Counted from the stretch's first letter, positions 44,118 to 53,475 are shown. The stretch is DNA of 64,000 bases from Paenibacillus sp. USDA918EY (GCF_009870825.1 NZ_WTWY01000005.1:1-64000); one strand, 5' to 3'. The notes: a model not told the origin generated them from the sequence alone. Translations and numbers: made by a program.

Positions 44118-45836
44118 GTGGCCAAATTACCTAAAGTACCAGTGGTTATTGTTGGAATGGGCTGGGTCGGCGGCATTATTGCGGCCGAGCTGACCAAAGC
44201 GGGCATCCAGGTCGTCGGACTGGAACGCGGAAAAAGCCGGAGCACGGCGGATTATTTTATGGATCATGACGAGCTGCGGTACGCGCGGCGTTTTGAACTG
44301 ATGCAGGATCTATCCAAGGAAACGATTACGTTCCGAAATACGGAGTCCATGAGGGCGCTGCCCATGCGCAGCTACGGCTCCTTCCTTTTGGGGGACGGGC
44401 TCGGCGGTGCCGGATCGCATTGGAATGGGCAGACGCACCGTTTCCTGCCGTACGACTTTGAGATTCACAGCAAGACGGTGGAGCGGTATGGAAAAGGCAA
44501 AATTCCCGAGGGCATGCAGCTGCAGGATTGGGGAATCACGTATGACGAAATTGAACCGTACTACGACAAGTTTGAGCAGATGGCCGGCATTTCGGGAGAA
44601 TCCGAAGCGAACCCGATGCTCGGCAAACGCTCCAATCCGTTTCCGACGCCGCCGATGAAAAAAACGCCGATCCTGCAAAGGTTCGAAGAGGCGTCGAAGA
44701 AGCTCGGATACCATCCGTACATGATCCCTTCGGCGAATCTGAGCGAGAACTACAAAAATCCGGACGGCGTCTCCCGGGCAGCCTGCCAGTACTGCGGTTT
44801 TTGCGAGCGGTTCGGCTGCGAGTACGGCGCCAAGGCCGACCCTGTCGTTACCGTCATCCCAACGGCGATGGCCACCGGCAAGCTGGAGGTGCGCACCTTC
44901 TCGAACGTGACGGAAATTCTGCATGACGGTAAAAAAGCGACCGGCGTGGTGTACATCAACACGGTGACCGGGGAAGAGGTGACCCAGCCGGCGGACGTGG
45001 TCATACTCGGCAGCTTCGTGCTGAATAATGTGCGTCTGCTGCTGAACTCCAAGCTCGGGACGCCTTATGACCGGAAGAGCGGCCGGGGAACCATCGGACG
45101 GAATTATGCGTATCAGGTCAACTCCGGGCACGCGGTCGGCTTTTACGATGATGAAGAATTCAGCACGTTCATGGGCGCCGGGGCGCTCGGCATGGAGTTC
45201 GACGACTTCAACGGGGACAATTTCGACCATACCGATTTGAAATTTCTGCACGGGGCGGGCATCCGCATCAGCCAGAACGGACTGCGACCGATCGAAAATA
45301 ACCCGGCGCCTCAGGGCACCCCGACCTGGGGCAAGAAGTGGAAGGAGACCACGCTGAAGTATGCCAATCGGGTGCTGACCGTAGCGACGCAGGGTGCCAG
45401 CCTGCCCTGGAAGCACCATTACCTGGATCTCGATCCGACCTATAAAGACATTTACGGTAAGCCGCTGCTGCGGATTACGTTCGATTTCGAGGACCAGGAC
45501 CGCGAGCTGACGAAGTTTCTGGCCGGCAAGGCGGGCGAGGTCATGAAGGAAATGGGTCCTTCCCATGTAGAGATCAAAGACAAGCTGGACCCGTATAATA
45601 TCGTTCCTTACCAATCCACCCACAATACCGGCGGCGTCATTATGGGCTCGGACCCGGAAACGTCGGCGGTAAACAGCTACCTCCAGATGTGGGAAGCGGA
45701 AAACGTGTTTGTGGTGGGTGCTTCGGCATTCCCGCACAACAGCGGATACAATCCGACCGATACCGTCGGCGCGCTGGCCTACAGGGCGGCGGAAGGGATC
45801 CAGAAATATTTGAAACAGGGAGGCATGCTTGCCTGA
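44118..45836 (+). CDS. GMC flavoprotein subunit of a gluconate-dehydrogenase-type complex
   Basis: 572 residues from GTG 44118 behind AAGGGGACA. FAD motif VVIVGMGWVGGIIAAEL, DGLGGAGSHWNGQTHRF, Cys-rich segment AACQYCGFCERFGCEYGAK (possible metal or FeS site, seen in this branch), and C-terminal STHNTGG with catalytic His plus ASAFPHNSGYNPTDTVGALAYRAAE. It lacks its own signal and is probably co-exported with the Tat-bearing subunit 3. It oxidises a sugar acid or polyol at the cell surface; the substrate is not fixed by sequence. Confidence 0.88.
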   Translation: MAKLPKVPVVIVGMGWVGGIIAAELTKAGIQVVGLERGKSRSTADYFMDHDELRYARRFELMQDLSKETITFRNTESMRALPMRSYGSFLLGDGLGGAGSHWNGQTHRFLPYDFEIHSKTVERYGKGKIPEGMQLQDWGITYDEIEPYYDKFEQMAGISGESEANPMLGKRSNPFPTPPMKKTPILQRFEEASKKLGYHPYMIPSANLSENYKNPDGVSRAACQYCGFCERFGCEYGAKADPVVTVIPTAMATGKLEVRTFSNVTEILHDGKKATGVVYINTVTGEEVTQPADVVILGSFVLNNVRLLLNSKLGTPYDRKSGRGTIGRNYAYQVNSGHAVGFYDDEEFSTFMGAGALGMEFDDFNGDNFDHTDLKFLHGAGIRISQNGLRPIENNPAPQGTPTWGKKWKETTLKYANRVLTVATQGASLPWKHHYLDLDPTYKDIYGKPLLRITFDFEDQDRELTKFLAGKAGEVMKEMGPSHVEIKDKLDPYNIVPYQSTHNTGGVIMGSDPETSAVNSYLQMWEAENVFVVGASAFPHNSGYNPTDTVGALAYRAAEGIQKYLKQGGMLA

Positions 45837-45898
45837 ACGGGCCAGCGCTTCCGGACCCATCCGATGGTCTTACAACTTCAGAAAAGGAGGGATCGGCC

Positions 45899-46093
45899 AT
45901 GCTTTCAACAATCGGAATACCGGGGCTGCTGCTGCTCGTGCTGCTCGCCCTGCTGTTGTTCGGGCCGTCCAAGCTGCCGCAGCTCGGCAGGGCGGTGGGA
46001 ACGACGCTTCGCGAATTCCGCAACTCGGCTCATCAGCTGACGGAAGAGGACGAAGAGAAGCAAGACGCGGAGCAACGCCGGGAAAATTACTAG
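45899..46093 (+). CDS. tatA: Sec-independent translocase protein TatA
   Basis: 64 residues behind AAAAGGAGGGATCGGCC. One N-terminal transmembrane helix (IGIPGLLLLVLLALLLF), the FGPSKLPQLGRAVG hinge and an amphipathic then charged tail identify TatA/E. Its position directly after a Tat-dependent dehydrogenase suggests a dedicated pore subunit; TatC is not in the window. Confidence 0.92.
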   Translation: MLSTIGIPGLLLLVLLALLLFGPSKLPQLGRAVGTTLREFRNSAHQLTEEDEEKQDAEQRRENY

Positions 46094-46150
46094 AATGGTT
46101 GGTTTAACGTCGACGACGGCGACTTAATTATTTCAACGGAGGGATTTGAC

Positions 46151-46537
46151 ATGAAAAAATGGATGATGATGGGACTTACACTGCTGCTGGTTTTGGTGCT
46201 GAGCGCCTGCGGAAGCAAAGGCGGAAGCGGCAGCAGCTCGTCGGACGAATCCTCGTCTTCAGGCGGATCGGACGGCGTAAAGGAAATCAAGGTGACGGCG
46301 TCAAACTTTAAGTTCGAGCCTTCCGAGATCAAAGTCAAAAAAGGCGAAAAAGTCAAAATTACGCTGGAGAACAAAGATGGAAACCACGGCTTGGCGATTC
46401 CCGATTTCAACGTGGATTTGCAGCAGCCGGGCTCGGCCGAATTTACCGCCGATCAGGCCGGTAAGCATGAATTTCACTGCTCGGTCATGTGCGGAGCCGG
46501 CCACAGCGATATGAAGGGAACCCTGATCGTTGAATAA
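46151..46537 (+). CDS. CuA-type cupredoxin lipoprotein
   Basis: 128 residues: lipobox LSACG, a Ser/Gly linker, then a cupredoxin domain (KVTASNFKFEPSEIKVKKGEKVKITLEN). It carries the complete CuA ligand set: H79 in NHGL and C110-x3-C114-x3-H118-x2-M121 (CSVMCGAGHSDM), as in cytochrome c oxidase subunit II but without membrane helices. It should be an electron carrier on the outer membrane face. It lies in the same operon as the dehydrogenase, where proteobacterial enzymes have a cytochrome c subunit. Confidence 0.88.
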   Translation: MKKWMMMGLTLLLVLVLSACGSKGGSGSSSSDESSSSGGSDGVKEIKVTASNFKFEPSEIKVKKGEKVKITLENKDGNHGLAIPDFNVDLQQPGSAEFTADQAGKHEFHCSVMCGAGHSDMKGTLIVE

Positions 46538-46599
46538 ATACGCATGGCGGTTGATACCGCAGGAATTGTCGCCTGGTTGAAAGCGGGAGGCAATTTTGA

Positions 46600-46658
46600 A
46601 GAAAGCGCCGACCAGCCGGACCGTAAAGGTACGCGCAGGCAGCGCTTTCTTTCTATTT
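46600..46658 (+). terminator. Terminator of the GMC/TatA/cupredoxin operon
   Basis: AGAAAGCGC (46600-46608) pairs with GCGCTTTCT (46642-46650) followed by a T-rich tail; the loop is long (33 bases). Confidence 0.6.
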
Positions 46659-46813
46659 GCATATATGGGTTAAATGTAAAGGATTGATGATCAACGACGG
46701 CCGAACCGTTTGTGGTGTCGATTCTATCAAACACCGAAGCACGAAAACAAGCGATCAGGCAACTTATCAAGGGTTTGAAAGGGGAGGATGATAATCATTG
46801 GATAATAATGACA

Positions 46814-46842
46814 TTGACAACGATAAGCTTTTCCAAAATAAT
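46814..46842 (+). promoter_or_regulatory. Sigma-A promoter of the codBA operon
   Basis: TTGACA (46814-46819), a 17-base spacer and AATAAT (46837-46842). Transcription would start near 46849, just before the PyrR-type leader. Confidence 0.7.
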
Positions 46843-46869
46843 AGTATGTAATTGAATACTGGTACCTTT

Positions 46870-47022
46870 AAATCAGTCCAGAGAGGCTGGCAAGGGCAGC
46901 GGATGTTTGTAATCACGCGGGAATCAGTGCATTTCGCAAGGGGATGCTCTGCGTCTTCGCGCGGGTTATGAGGTGAAATGAGGCTACTTGTCAGTTTGAG
47001 ACTTGACGAGTAGCCTCTTTTT
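46870..47022 (+). promoter_or_regulatory. PyrR-binding attenuator leader of codBA
   Basis: AGTCCAGAGAGGCT at 46875-46888 matches the PyrR RNA recognition sequence ARUCCNGNGAGGYU at every position and is followed by GGCAAGG as in pyr leaders. About 90 bases on, AGGCTACT/AGTAGCCT (46981-47016) with six T forms a terminator just before codB. In pyr operons, UMP-bound PyrR stabilises the anti-antiterminator so that the terminator forms. By this reading, pyrimidine-replete cells shut off cytosine uptake and deamination. No pyrR gene is in the window. Confidence 0.75.
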
Positions 47023-47067
47023 TCTGCTTTTTTTGGTGCCAGGACACTTTAACCTGGAGGTATTCGG

Positions 47068-48345
47068 ATGAGCAAACAAGATCAAGAGTTTTCGTGGCAA
47101 GAGGTGCCAAAAACGCAGAGAAACAGTTTTATGAAGACGTTCTCCGTCATGTTGGCGTTCACGTTCTTCTCGGCAAGCATGCTGGCAGGAGGGACGCTGG
47201 GAGTCAGCTTGACGTTCATGGAGTTCATTGGTATTGTGCTCGCGGGTAATTTAGTACTCGGCATCTATACGGGGGCGCTGGCACATATCGCTGCTAAAAC
47301 GGGCCTTTCCACGCATTTGCTTGCAAAATATGCGTTCGGTGAGAAAGGTTCGTACCTGCCTTCGTTCCTGCTCGGCTTCACGCAGGTCGGTTGGTTTGGC
47401 GTCGGCGTGGCCATGTTCGCGGTCCCGGTCGCGAGAGCAATGGATTGGAACGTGTACCTGTTGATCTTCTTGTTTGGTCTCGCCATGACGGCATCAGCCA
47501 TTTTCGGCATGAAGTCGCTCGTTATTCTGGGCTATGTAGCGGTTCCGGCCATTGCCATTCTCGGCGGATACTCCATGTTCGAAGGAGCAAGTTCTCTGGG
47601 CGGCCTGCAAGGATTGCTCGATTACATGCCGACACAGTCGCTGACCGTTGCGGCAGCGTTGACCATTTGCATCGGATCATTCATTAGCGGCGGAACGCTG
47701 ACGCCCGATTTCGCCCGGTTTTCCCAGACGTCCCGGCAGGCGGTTACCGCAACGGTCATATCGTTTTTCCTGGGGAACTCGCTTATGTTCCTGTTCGGTG
47801 CGGTCGGCGCAATGGCTTATAACCTGGCAGATATCTCGGAGGTCATGTTCCTGCAAGGTCTGATCATTCCCGCGATCATCGTTCTGGGGCTGAACATCTG
47901 GACGACCAACGATAATGCCCTTTATGCATCCGGGTTGGGCTTCGCCAATATCACGAAAATTTCGAAAAAGTTTTTCGTTGTTGTAAACGGCATCGTGGGC
48001 ACCGTATTCGCCATGTGGATGTACAACAATTTCGTCGGTTTCCTGAACGTGCTGGGCGCGGCGATACCGTCGATCGGGGCCATCCTCATCGCGGACTACT
48101 TCTTTGTGAAGCGTAGAAATTATAAACCGTTTGCCGAGATGACTTTTAAGAAGGTAAACTGGGTAGCGATGGCGGCTTGGGCCATCGGCGTGGCTTTCGC
48201 CCAGCTGGCTCCGGGCGTAACGCCGTTGAACGCGCTGATCGGTACGGCCGTGGTTTACATCGTATTCATGCTGATCGTTCCTGCCAAACAATCCAAAGAA
48301 AAGGGGAAAACAAATGATTATTCGGAACGCAAAATTGCGGGGTAA
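47068..48345 (+). CDS. codB: Cytosine permease
   Basis: 425 residues behind CTGGAGG. NCS1-family transporter with about 12 membrane spans. Typical segments: N-terminal [52 protein letters not shown], and [16 protein letters not shown]. Takes up cytosine by symport. It overlaps codA by 32 bases and lies behind the PyrR-type leader. Confidence 0.9.
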   Translation: MSKQDQEFSWQEVPKTQRNSFMKTFSVMLAFTFFSASMLAGGTLGVSLTFMEFIGIVLAGNLVLGIYTGALAHIAAKTGLSTHLLAKYAFGEKGSYLPSFLLGFTQVGWFGVGVAMFAVPVARAMDWNVYLLIFLFGLAMTASAIFGMKSLVILGYVAVPAIAILGGYSMFEGASSLGGLQGLLDYMPTQSLTVAAALTICIGSFISGGTLTPDFARFSQTSRQAVTATVISFFLGNSLMFLFGAVGAMAYNLADISEVMFLQGLIIPAIIVLGLNIWTTNDNALYASGLGFANITKISKKFFVVVNGIVGTVFAMWMYNNFVGFLNVLGAAIPSIGAILIADYFFVKRRNYKPFAEMTFKKVNWVAMAAWAIGVAFAQLAPGVTPLNALIGTAVVYIVFMLIVPAKQSKEKGKTNDYSERKIAG

Positions 48346-49582
48346 AGAAGGTTTATGGAGTATTGTCATAAAAGACGGGAAATTTGAACTTATCACGCAG
48401 TCACAGGTAGCGGCTGCAAATGAGGAAGTCTTTGACGTCAACGGCTCGCTTGTACTGCCGCCGTTCATTGAACCTCATATTCATCTGGACACAACGTTAA
48501 CGGCGGGAGAGCCGGAATGGAATTTGAGCGGAACGCTCTTCGAAGGCATCCAGCGTTGGTCGGAACGCAAGGCATTCCTGACGCATGAAGACGTCAAAAC
48601 GCGCTCCAAAACGGCACTCAAGTGGCAGATCGCGCAAGGCATCCAGCATGTACGGACGCATGTGGACGTCACGGATCCAAGCTTGACGGCAGTTAAAGCG
48701 ATGCTTGAAGTGAAAGAAGAAATGGCACCATACATCGACATCCAGCTTGTCGCTTTTCCGCAGGAAGGCATTCATTCCTACCCGAACGGCGCGGAATTGC
48801 TGGAAGAGTCGCTGAAAATGGGCGTTGACGTGGTCGGCGGCATACCGCACTTCGAATTCACGAGGGAATACGGCGTCGATTCGATGAAGGTTGCGTTTGA
48901 TCTCGCCGAAAAATACGACCGTCTCATCGACATCCATTGCGACGAAATCGATGACGAGCAATCCCGTTTCGTGGAAGTCGTCGCCAAAGAAGCCTACGAA
49001 CGCGGGCTCGGCTCCCGTACGACGGCAAGCCACACGACGGCGATGGGGTCGTACAATGATGCTTATACGTACAAATTGTTTAGATTGCTGAAGATGGCTA
49101 ACCTCAATTTTGTCTCCAATCCTCTGGTTAACATCCATTTACAGGGACGCTTCGACACGTATCCGAAAAGAAGAGGGCTGACCCGCGTCAAAGAGCTGCA
49201 GGAAGCCGGTCTTAATGTGTGCTTCGGTCACGATGACATCTTTGATCCATGGTATCCGCTAGGCACGGGCAACATGCTCCAGGTACTGCACATGGGCATC
49301 CATGCTTCGCAGCTGCTCGGTTACGATCAAATCGTGAATTCGATCGATCTCATTACGAAAAATAGCGCAAGAACGTTGCACATCGAGGATGTGTACGGCA
49401 TTGAAGAAGGCAAGCCAGCCAACTTCATCGTGCTTGAAGCAGAGAACGAATATGAAGCAATACGCAAACAGGCCGCAGTGCTTTATTCGTTCAGAGGCGG
49501 CCGCAAAATCGCGGAAACGAAGCCGCGCGACACATCGATCATTCTTGAGGGCGGTCCGGAGAAGGTCACTTTCAATAAATAG
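48314..49582 (+). CDS. codA: Cytosine deaminase
   Basis: 422 residues, ATG 7 bases after AAGGGGAAAAC within the codB 3' end. Amidohydrolase that converts cytosine to uracil. Metal ligands: HIHLDTT (first His pair), His in the [13 protein letters not shown] motif (HCDE is typical of CodA), His in TTASHTTAM, and Asp in [11 protein letters not shown]. Length matches E. coli CodA (427). Feeds uracil to pyrimidine salvage, in line with PyrR-type control of the operon. Confidence 0.92.
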   Translation: MIIRNAKLRGKEGLWSIVIKDGKFELITQSQVAAANEEVFDVNGSLVLPPFIEPHIHLDTTLTAGEPEWNLSGTLFEGIQRWSERKAFLTHEDVKTRSKTALKWQIAQGIQHVRTHVDVTDPSLTAVKAMLEVKEEMAPYIDIQLVAFPQEGIHSYPNGAELLEESLKMGVDVVGGIPHFEFTREYGVDSMKVAFDLAEKYDRLIDIHCDEIDDEQSRFVEVVAKEAYERGLGSRTTASHTTAMGSYNDAYTYKLFRLLKMANLNFVSNPLVNIHLQGRFDTYPKRRGLTRVKELQEAGLNVCFGHDDIFDPWYPLGTGNMLQVLHMGIHASQLLGYDQIVNSIDLITKNSARTLHIEDVYGIEEGKPANFIVLEAENEYEAIRKQAAVLYSFRGGRKIAETKPRDTSIILEGGPEKVTFNK

Positions 49583-49626
49583 CCGAATGAAGCATTCGAT
49601 GCATCAAGCGGATCCCGCACATTAGG

Positions 49627-49714
49627 CCAAAAACCCCCTCATGGAGAGTAGGGCAACAAGAGCTCGTTATCGAATGGAAAATCTTACCGCACACAAAACA
49701 TGAGGGGATTTTGG
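49627..49714. repeat. Imperfect inverted repeat downstream of codA
   Basis: CCAAAAACCCCCTCATG (49627-49643) and CATGAGGGGATTTTGG (49699-49714) are near-perfect reverse complements with a 55-base spacer. It may act as the codBA terminator or be a relic of a small mobile element. Confidence 0.45.
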
Positions 49715-49753
49715 AGAAGTTTTTTTTCTGGAACGACAAGGACATAAACGCTT

Positions 49754-49780
49754 AAAAGCCGCATTGTTGCGGCTTTTTTT
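49754..49780. terminator. GCCGC hairpin at the left edge of the AT-rich island
   Basis: AAAAGCCGCA (49754-49763) pairs with TGCGGCTTTT (49768-49777) plus more T. Its left flank ACGCTT is shared with the hairpin at 42959. Confidence 0.7.
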
Positions 49781-49830
49781 GTATGGTCTATACCAATTTG
49801 TATTTGCCGATGCAACGAGAGAACGCAGAA

Positions 49831-50626
49831 CGCCTTCCGCAAGTTTGGTTACATAGGTTAATGTTTCACTACGAAATGGATCTAATTGACCAACACAGGT
49901 GTAGGTGCGTGGCAGATTACGATAATCTTCTGCTCGCGCAGCGGCTGCATAGGCAGGAATATGATCTGTTCCATGTAATTTTCCTAAATACATTTTCCAG
50001 CCAGCTTCATTTGATTTTTGATTCCAAACAAACCCTTCTTTAATTTCATTCGCAGAAGGTGTATTATTACGATCATCAATCATTGGATAAAGTGGCATTT
50101 GGAAACAAATAGAAGGGTATTGTCGATCCCGGGCTAATAACGTTAATGCTGCTGTTAGTCCGCCCCCAGCGCTCACTCCTGCAACACCAATTCGATTCGA
50201 ATCAATGTTTAATGTCTCTGCGTTATCAGCAATCCATTTTAATGCTGCATAACAATCTTCAATTGGAGCAGGATAAGGATGTTCAGGAGCTAAACGGTAG
50301 TCTACAGAAACGACCACACAGCCATCTTCTTTTGCAAATTTTACGCAAAGATCTTCATTATCATTTATAGAGCCTAAGATATAACCACCACCATGTATCC
50401 ATAACAGGGCAGGTAAGGCTTCAGTATTAGTTTTTGGACGATAAATTTTTAGTCGTACCGGATTCGCATCAGGTCCTTCAATGACTTCATCTGTTAACGA
50501 AAGGGATTCATCAACAACGGTAGCCGGAAAGACTTTTGCGGCTTCTTCTCTCATTGCTTGCAAACATTCTGGACGTAAATCTTGATCCGGATACATTTCT
50601 AAGCCTGGTAATAACTCTGGGTTTAG
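49831..50626 (-). pseudogene. Alpha/beta hydrolase (HSL family), both ends lost
   Basis: The core is a normal hormone-sensitive-lipase-type esterase: HGGGYILG oxyanion motif, YRLAPEHPYPAPIEDCYAAL, and nucleophile GVSAGGG. Family similarity clearly extends upstream of the first available ATG (50596) through NPELLPGLE, back to an AGGAG at about 50635-50631 that is followed by CTA where a start codon should be. At the C-terminus the expected AEAGVDVEFHLYPG...HGF segment (with the catalytic His) is replaced after TKLAEG by unrelated sequence. So the gene is inactive. Codon use is AT-rich, unlike its right-hand paralogue at 54202. Confidence 0.7.
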
Positions 50627-51098
50627 AAAACTCCTTTTTTTATTTTTTTTAAAAGTGAAATATAACTTGAAATAATTTAATAGTGACGAAATCTAAATTG
50701 TAAACTAGCTATGTTTAGCGTTTTATCATAGGGATTAATGCAAAGCGACAAACAAAAAAGATTACATGCATCAAAATGCGACATTTATCTCAAAATGCTT
50801 CTTTTCTCGATAAATTTTTTAAATATTTAAGATCTTTGGTGTATAATCCTCAGTACACCTTGGAAAACGCATTATATTGTTTCATAGAATATCCAAATGT
50901 TTATGAGCAATTACAACGGGATATATAAAATTGGCTCTGGTGTAGGTGCACCAGAGCCAATTTTATATTATCCATCTTAGTTTCGTTAAAAGTAGTATGT
51001 TTTGGATATTACTAATTCAGGCATACTAAAAAAAATAAGCCTATGCAAACTAGTATAATTTCAAGCATGACTTAAGTTAAATATAGGAGGTACTTAAA
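50627..51098. other. AT-rich intergenic region with bidirectional terminator
   Basis: No gene. The hairpin at 50923-50968 (stem AAAATTGGCTCTGGTG with a perfect complement 6 bases on, extended by A/T pairs) can terminate in both directions. The rest is AT-rich promoter-like DNA. Confidence 0.5.
50923..50968. terminator. Bidirectional terminator, 20-bp stem
   Basis: ATATAAAATTGGCTCTGGTG (50923-50942) pairs perfectly with 50949-50968; the loop is TAGGTG. Confidence 0.85.
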
Positions 51099-51635
51099 TT
51101 GAGTAATCTTACACGTTTACGCACACAGACCATAATAAAGAATGCGTTTATGGACTTATTAAAAGAGAAAAAATTTTCATCCATCACCATTAATCATATT
51201 TGTGAAAAAGCAATGATTCATAGAAGTACATTTTACCGTCATTATGAAGATAAATATGAGCTATTTAGTGATCTATCAAATTCCATCGCGATAAACCTCT
51301 TTGAACAAACAAAACAAGGGTTGGATCTAGAACATACATTGTTTGAGGAAATAATCGAATACATCGATGTTAATCGCAAATTTTTTTTAAATATTACCAG
51401 TAAAAATAATAGCCTTGAGTTATACGAAAAATTGATTCAATTTGGTGCAGAAAATTTATATGAAAATTCAATAAAATGTAATGATCCACTTTCTAAAAAA
51501 ATCCAAAGCTCTGACTACCCGATGGTACTATGTGATTTTTACTGTAGTGGTTTTTTTGAGATTATTAAAAAATGGTTAAGCAATGAATATTCATATACAA
51601 AAGAAGAATTAATTCAGATTTCTAAGAATTTATAA
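51099..51635 (+). CDS. TetR/AcrR-family transcriptional regulator
   Basis: 178 residues from TTG 51099, 8 bases after AGGAGGT. N-terminal TetR HTH: RTQTIIKNAFMDLLKEKKFSSITINHICEKAMIHRSTFYRHYEDKYELF. The C-terminal ligand domain has the YfiR/TetR_C look and is not assigned. AT-rich codon use matches the island. It precedes the dehydrogenase gene by about 225 bases and may regulate it. Confidence 0.85.
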   Translation: MSNLTRLRTQTIIKNAFMDLLKEKKFSSITINHICEKAMIHRSTFYRHYEDKYELFSDLSNSIAINLFEQTKQGLDLEHTLFEEIIEYIDVNRKFFLNITSKNNSLELYEKLIQFGAENLYENSIKCNDPLSKKIQSSDYPMVLCDFYCSGFFEIIKKWLSNEYSYTKEELIQISKNL

Positions 51636-51860
51636 ATGAATGAACCGATTTAAAACAAATGTCTCTTTTTGAGACGAATATTATTTTTTGTTCATCGATT
51701 TCCTCAAAAACCTATGATAGATTAATGAACATAGCAAAGGAGGATTGAGTAAGGTTAAAGAGCAAAAGAAAATGGCTTTCCTGCTTTAAAAAACGAATTA
51801 CACCTAAAATGTTAAATAAAAAAATATGTAATATTTGAATTATTGAAGGGAGGATTTTTT

Positions 51861-52883
51861 ATGAAAGCTGCAGTGTGGTATGGTGAAAAAGATATTCGCA
51901 TCGAGGAAAGAGAAACGAAAGAATTACAACCCAATGATGTAAAAGTTAAAGTGGCATGGGCTGGTATTTGTGGTTCTGATTTGCATGCATACTTGCACCC
52001 GGATTCAGTACCAATGAATAAGAATACGGTACTCGGACATGAATTTTCCGGTGAAATTGTAGAAGTTGGTTCTCATGTAACAAAATTTAAAGAAGGTGAC
52101 AGAGTATGCATCTATCCAATGATGCTTAAAGATCCTTCAAATGCTGAAACCGAACGTTTCGTCACTTTAGACGCAGTTGGGGCACAAATCGACGGAGGGT
52201 TTGCTGAATACGCGATACTTCCTCAAAAAACGATTTTTAAAATTCCAGATCATTTACCGCTAGAATTAGCAGCAATGATTGAACCAGCAGCTGTATCTTT
52301 CCAATCAATCAAGGATGCAAACGTAAAAGAAGGAGATACTGTCGTCGTCTACGGAGCGGGTCCTATTGGGCTATTTGCTGTTTTAGGTGCGAAAGCCGCA
52401 GGCGCTTCTAATATTATTGTTATCGATTTATTTGATAGTCGACTCGACAAAGCGACTGAAGTTGGTGCGACACATGTCTTTAATGCTAAAGATGTGAACC
52501 CTGTTGAAGCAATTCGTAACTTATTCCCAAATGGAGCAGATGTGACAATTGAAGCTGCAGGTGTTGAGTCAACTTTTAATCAAGCCATTCAATCAACGAA
52601 GGTTCGTGGCATAATGATGGTTATCAGCTTCCACACTCAAGAAATCCAATTTAATGCTCCTGCTTCCCTGCTCTTTAGTGGTGTACAATTAATGGGATCT
52701 GTGGGATACAGTAATGAAACTTATAATGAGGTCATTCAATTACTTGCTGATGGAAGATTGCCAGCGCAATCAATTATTACAAGTAAAGTTGATATAGATA
52801 ATATTGCTGAACAAGGCTTTGAAGCGTTAATTAATGATAAGTCTCAAGCAAAAATTCTAGTTAAATTAAGTGGTACACATTAA
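51861..52883 (+). CDS. Butanediol-dehydrogenase-like MDR enzyme lacking the structural zinc loop
   Basis: 340 residues from ATG 51861, 6 bases after AAGGGAGGA. Catalytic zinc ligands are intact: Cys in AGICGSDLHAY, His-Glu in LGHEFSGEIVEVG, and EPAAVSFQ. Rossmann motif VVYGAGPIGLFAVLGAKAAGA. It resembles (R,R)-butanediol/L-threonine dehydrogenases. The loop that normally carries four Cys for structural zinc, between GDRV and GGFAEY, here reads CIYPMMLKDPSNAETERFV with no Cys-x2-Cys pattern, so structural zinc is absent. Codon use is AT-rich. Confidence 0.82.
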   Translation: MKAAVWYGEKDIRIEERETKELQPNDVKVKVAWAGICGSDLHAYLHPDSVPMNKNTVLGHEFSGEIVEVGSHVTKFKEGDRVCIYPMMLKDPSNAETERFVTLDAVGAQIDGGFAEYAILPQKTIFKIPDHLPLELAAMIEPAAVSFQSIKDANVKEGDTVVVYGAGPIGLFAVLGAKAAGASNIIVIDLFDSRLDKATEVGATHVFNAKDVNPVEAIRNLFPNGADVTIEAAGVESTFNQAIQSTKVRGIMMVISFHTQEIQFNAPASLLFSGVQLMGSVGYSNETYNEVIQLLADGRLPAQSIITSKVDIDNIAEQGFEALINDKSQAKILVKLSGTH

Positions 52884-53030
52884 TTTTCTTGAATCATTTG
52901 CAGCGTGAAGAACGATACAGAAAAGGTGTTTGAGCCGGAATCTGAATTTTTCTCTAAATAAGTAATATTTAACTAATGAATTTTTTAAATAGGCGTTACT
53001 TACGTTAAAAAAAGATAAACTGATTTATAA

Positions 53031-53065
53031 CAATCCCGTATTTTATTGCATACGGGATTTTCTTG
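53031..53065 (+). terminator. Terminator at the right edge of the AT-rich island
   Basis: AATCCCGTAT (53032-53041) pairs with ATACGGGATT (53050-53059), then TTCTTGTTTTT. Confidence 0.8.
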
Positions 53066-53082
53066 TTTTTAAATAAACCACA

Positions 53083-53402
53083 TTGGCGATCCTTCGTTTG
53101 AAGAGTTGGTTGAGCCATTTAATTAATGTCGTTTCGAATACGGCGATCCATAAGTGGTATGACGGTGTAACGGATGTTCCTACGAAGGTCATGTTTGATT
53201 TTGTGTGTAAAGCTGTGGGGGGGGAGAGTTAGCTGCTTCTGATGAAACAAGCGAATGCAGGTGGGTTCCTAAGGAACATGTTCTGGATTGGATTACTTTA
53301 CCCGCAATCCGCATGCTGAATTTTAACGGCTCCGTGAATTATATGGGGTACGTTACTGCGACAACGTCAGAATGTAATGTCAAGCTTCAAAGGAATGTTT
53401 AG
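53083..53402 (+). pseudogene. NUDIX hydrolase remnant, 5'-truncated and frameshifted
   Basis: Two frames join into the C-terminal half of a NUDIX hydrolase. The first reads HLINVVSNTAIHKWYDG..., VMFDFVCKAVGGE, the second ASDETSECRWVPKEHVLDW and ends at TAG 53400. The shift falls in a run of eight G at 53217-53224; six or nine G would restore the frame. The NUDIX box itself and the start are missing, cut off where the AT-rich island begins. Confidence 0.65.
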
Positions 53403-53475
53403 TTGTACGTCCTATGCCGAATTCATTGGAATATGGTATATTGGCAAAGTAAGAAAGTAAGGGGGTGCTTTACTG

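Noticed and set aside
44310..45860. 516-codon minus-strand open frame opposite the GMC flavoprotein
   Set aside because: Shadow of the conserved GMC gene; composition is low-complexity and no start signal or domain is seen.
46686..46790. Short frame ahead of the codB promoter starting MINDGRTVCGVD
   Set aside because: No ribosome site and no family resemblance; left as chance.
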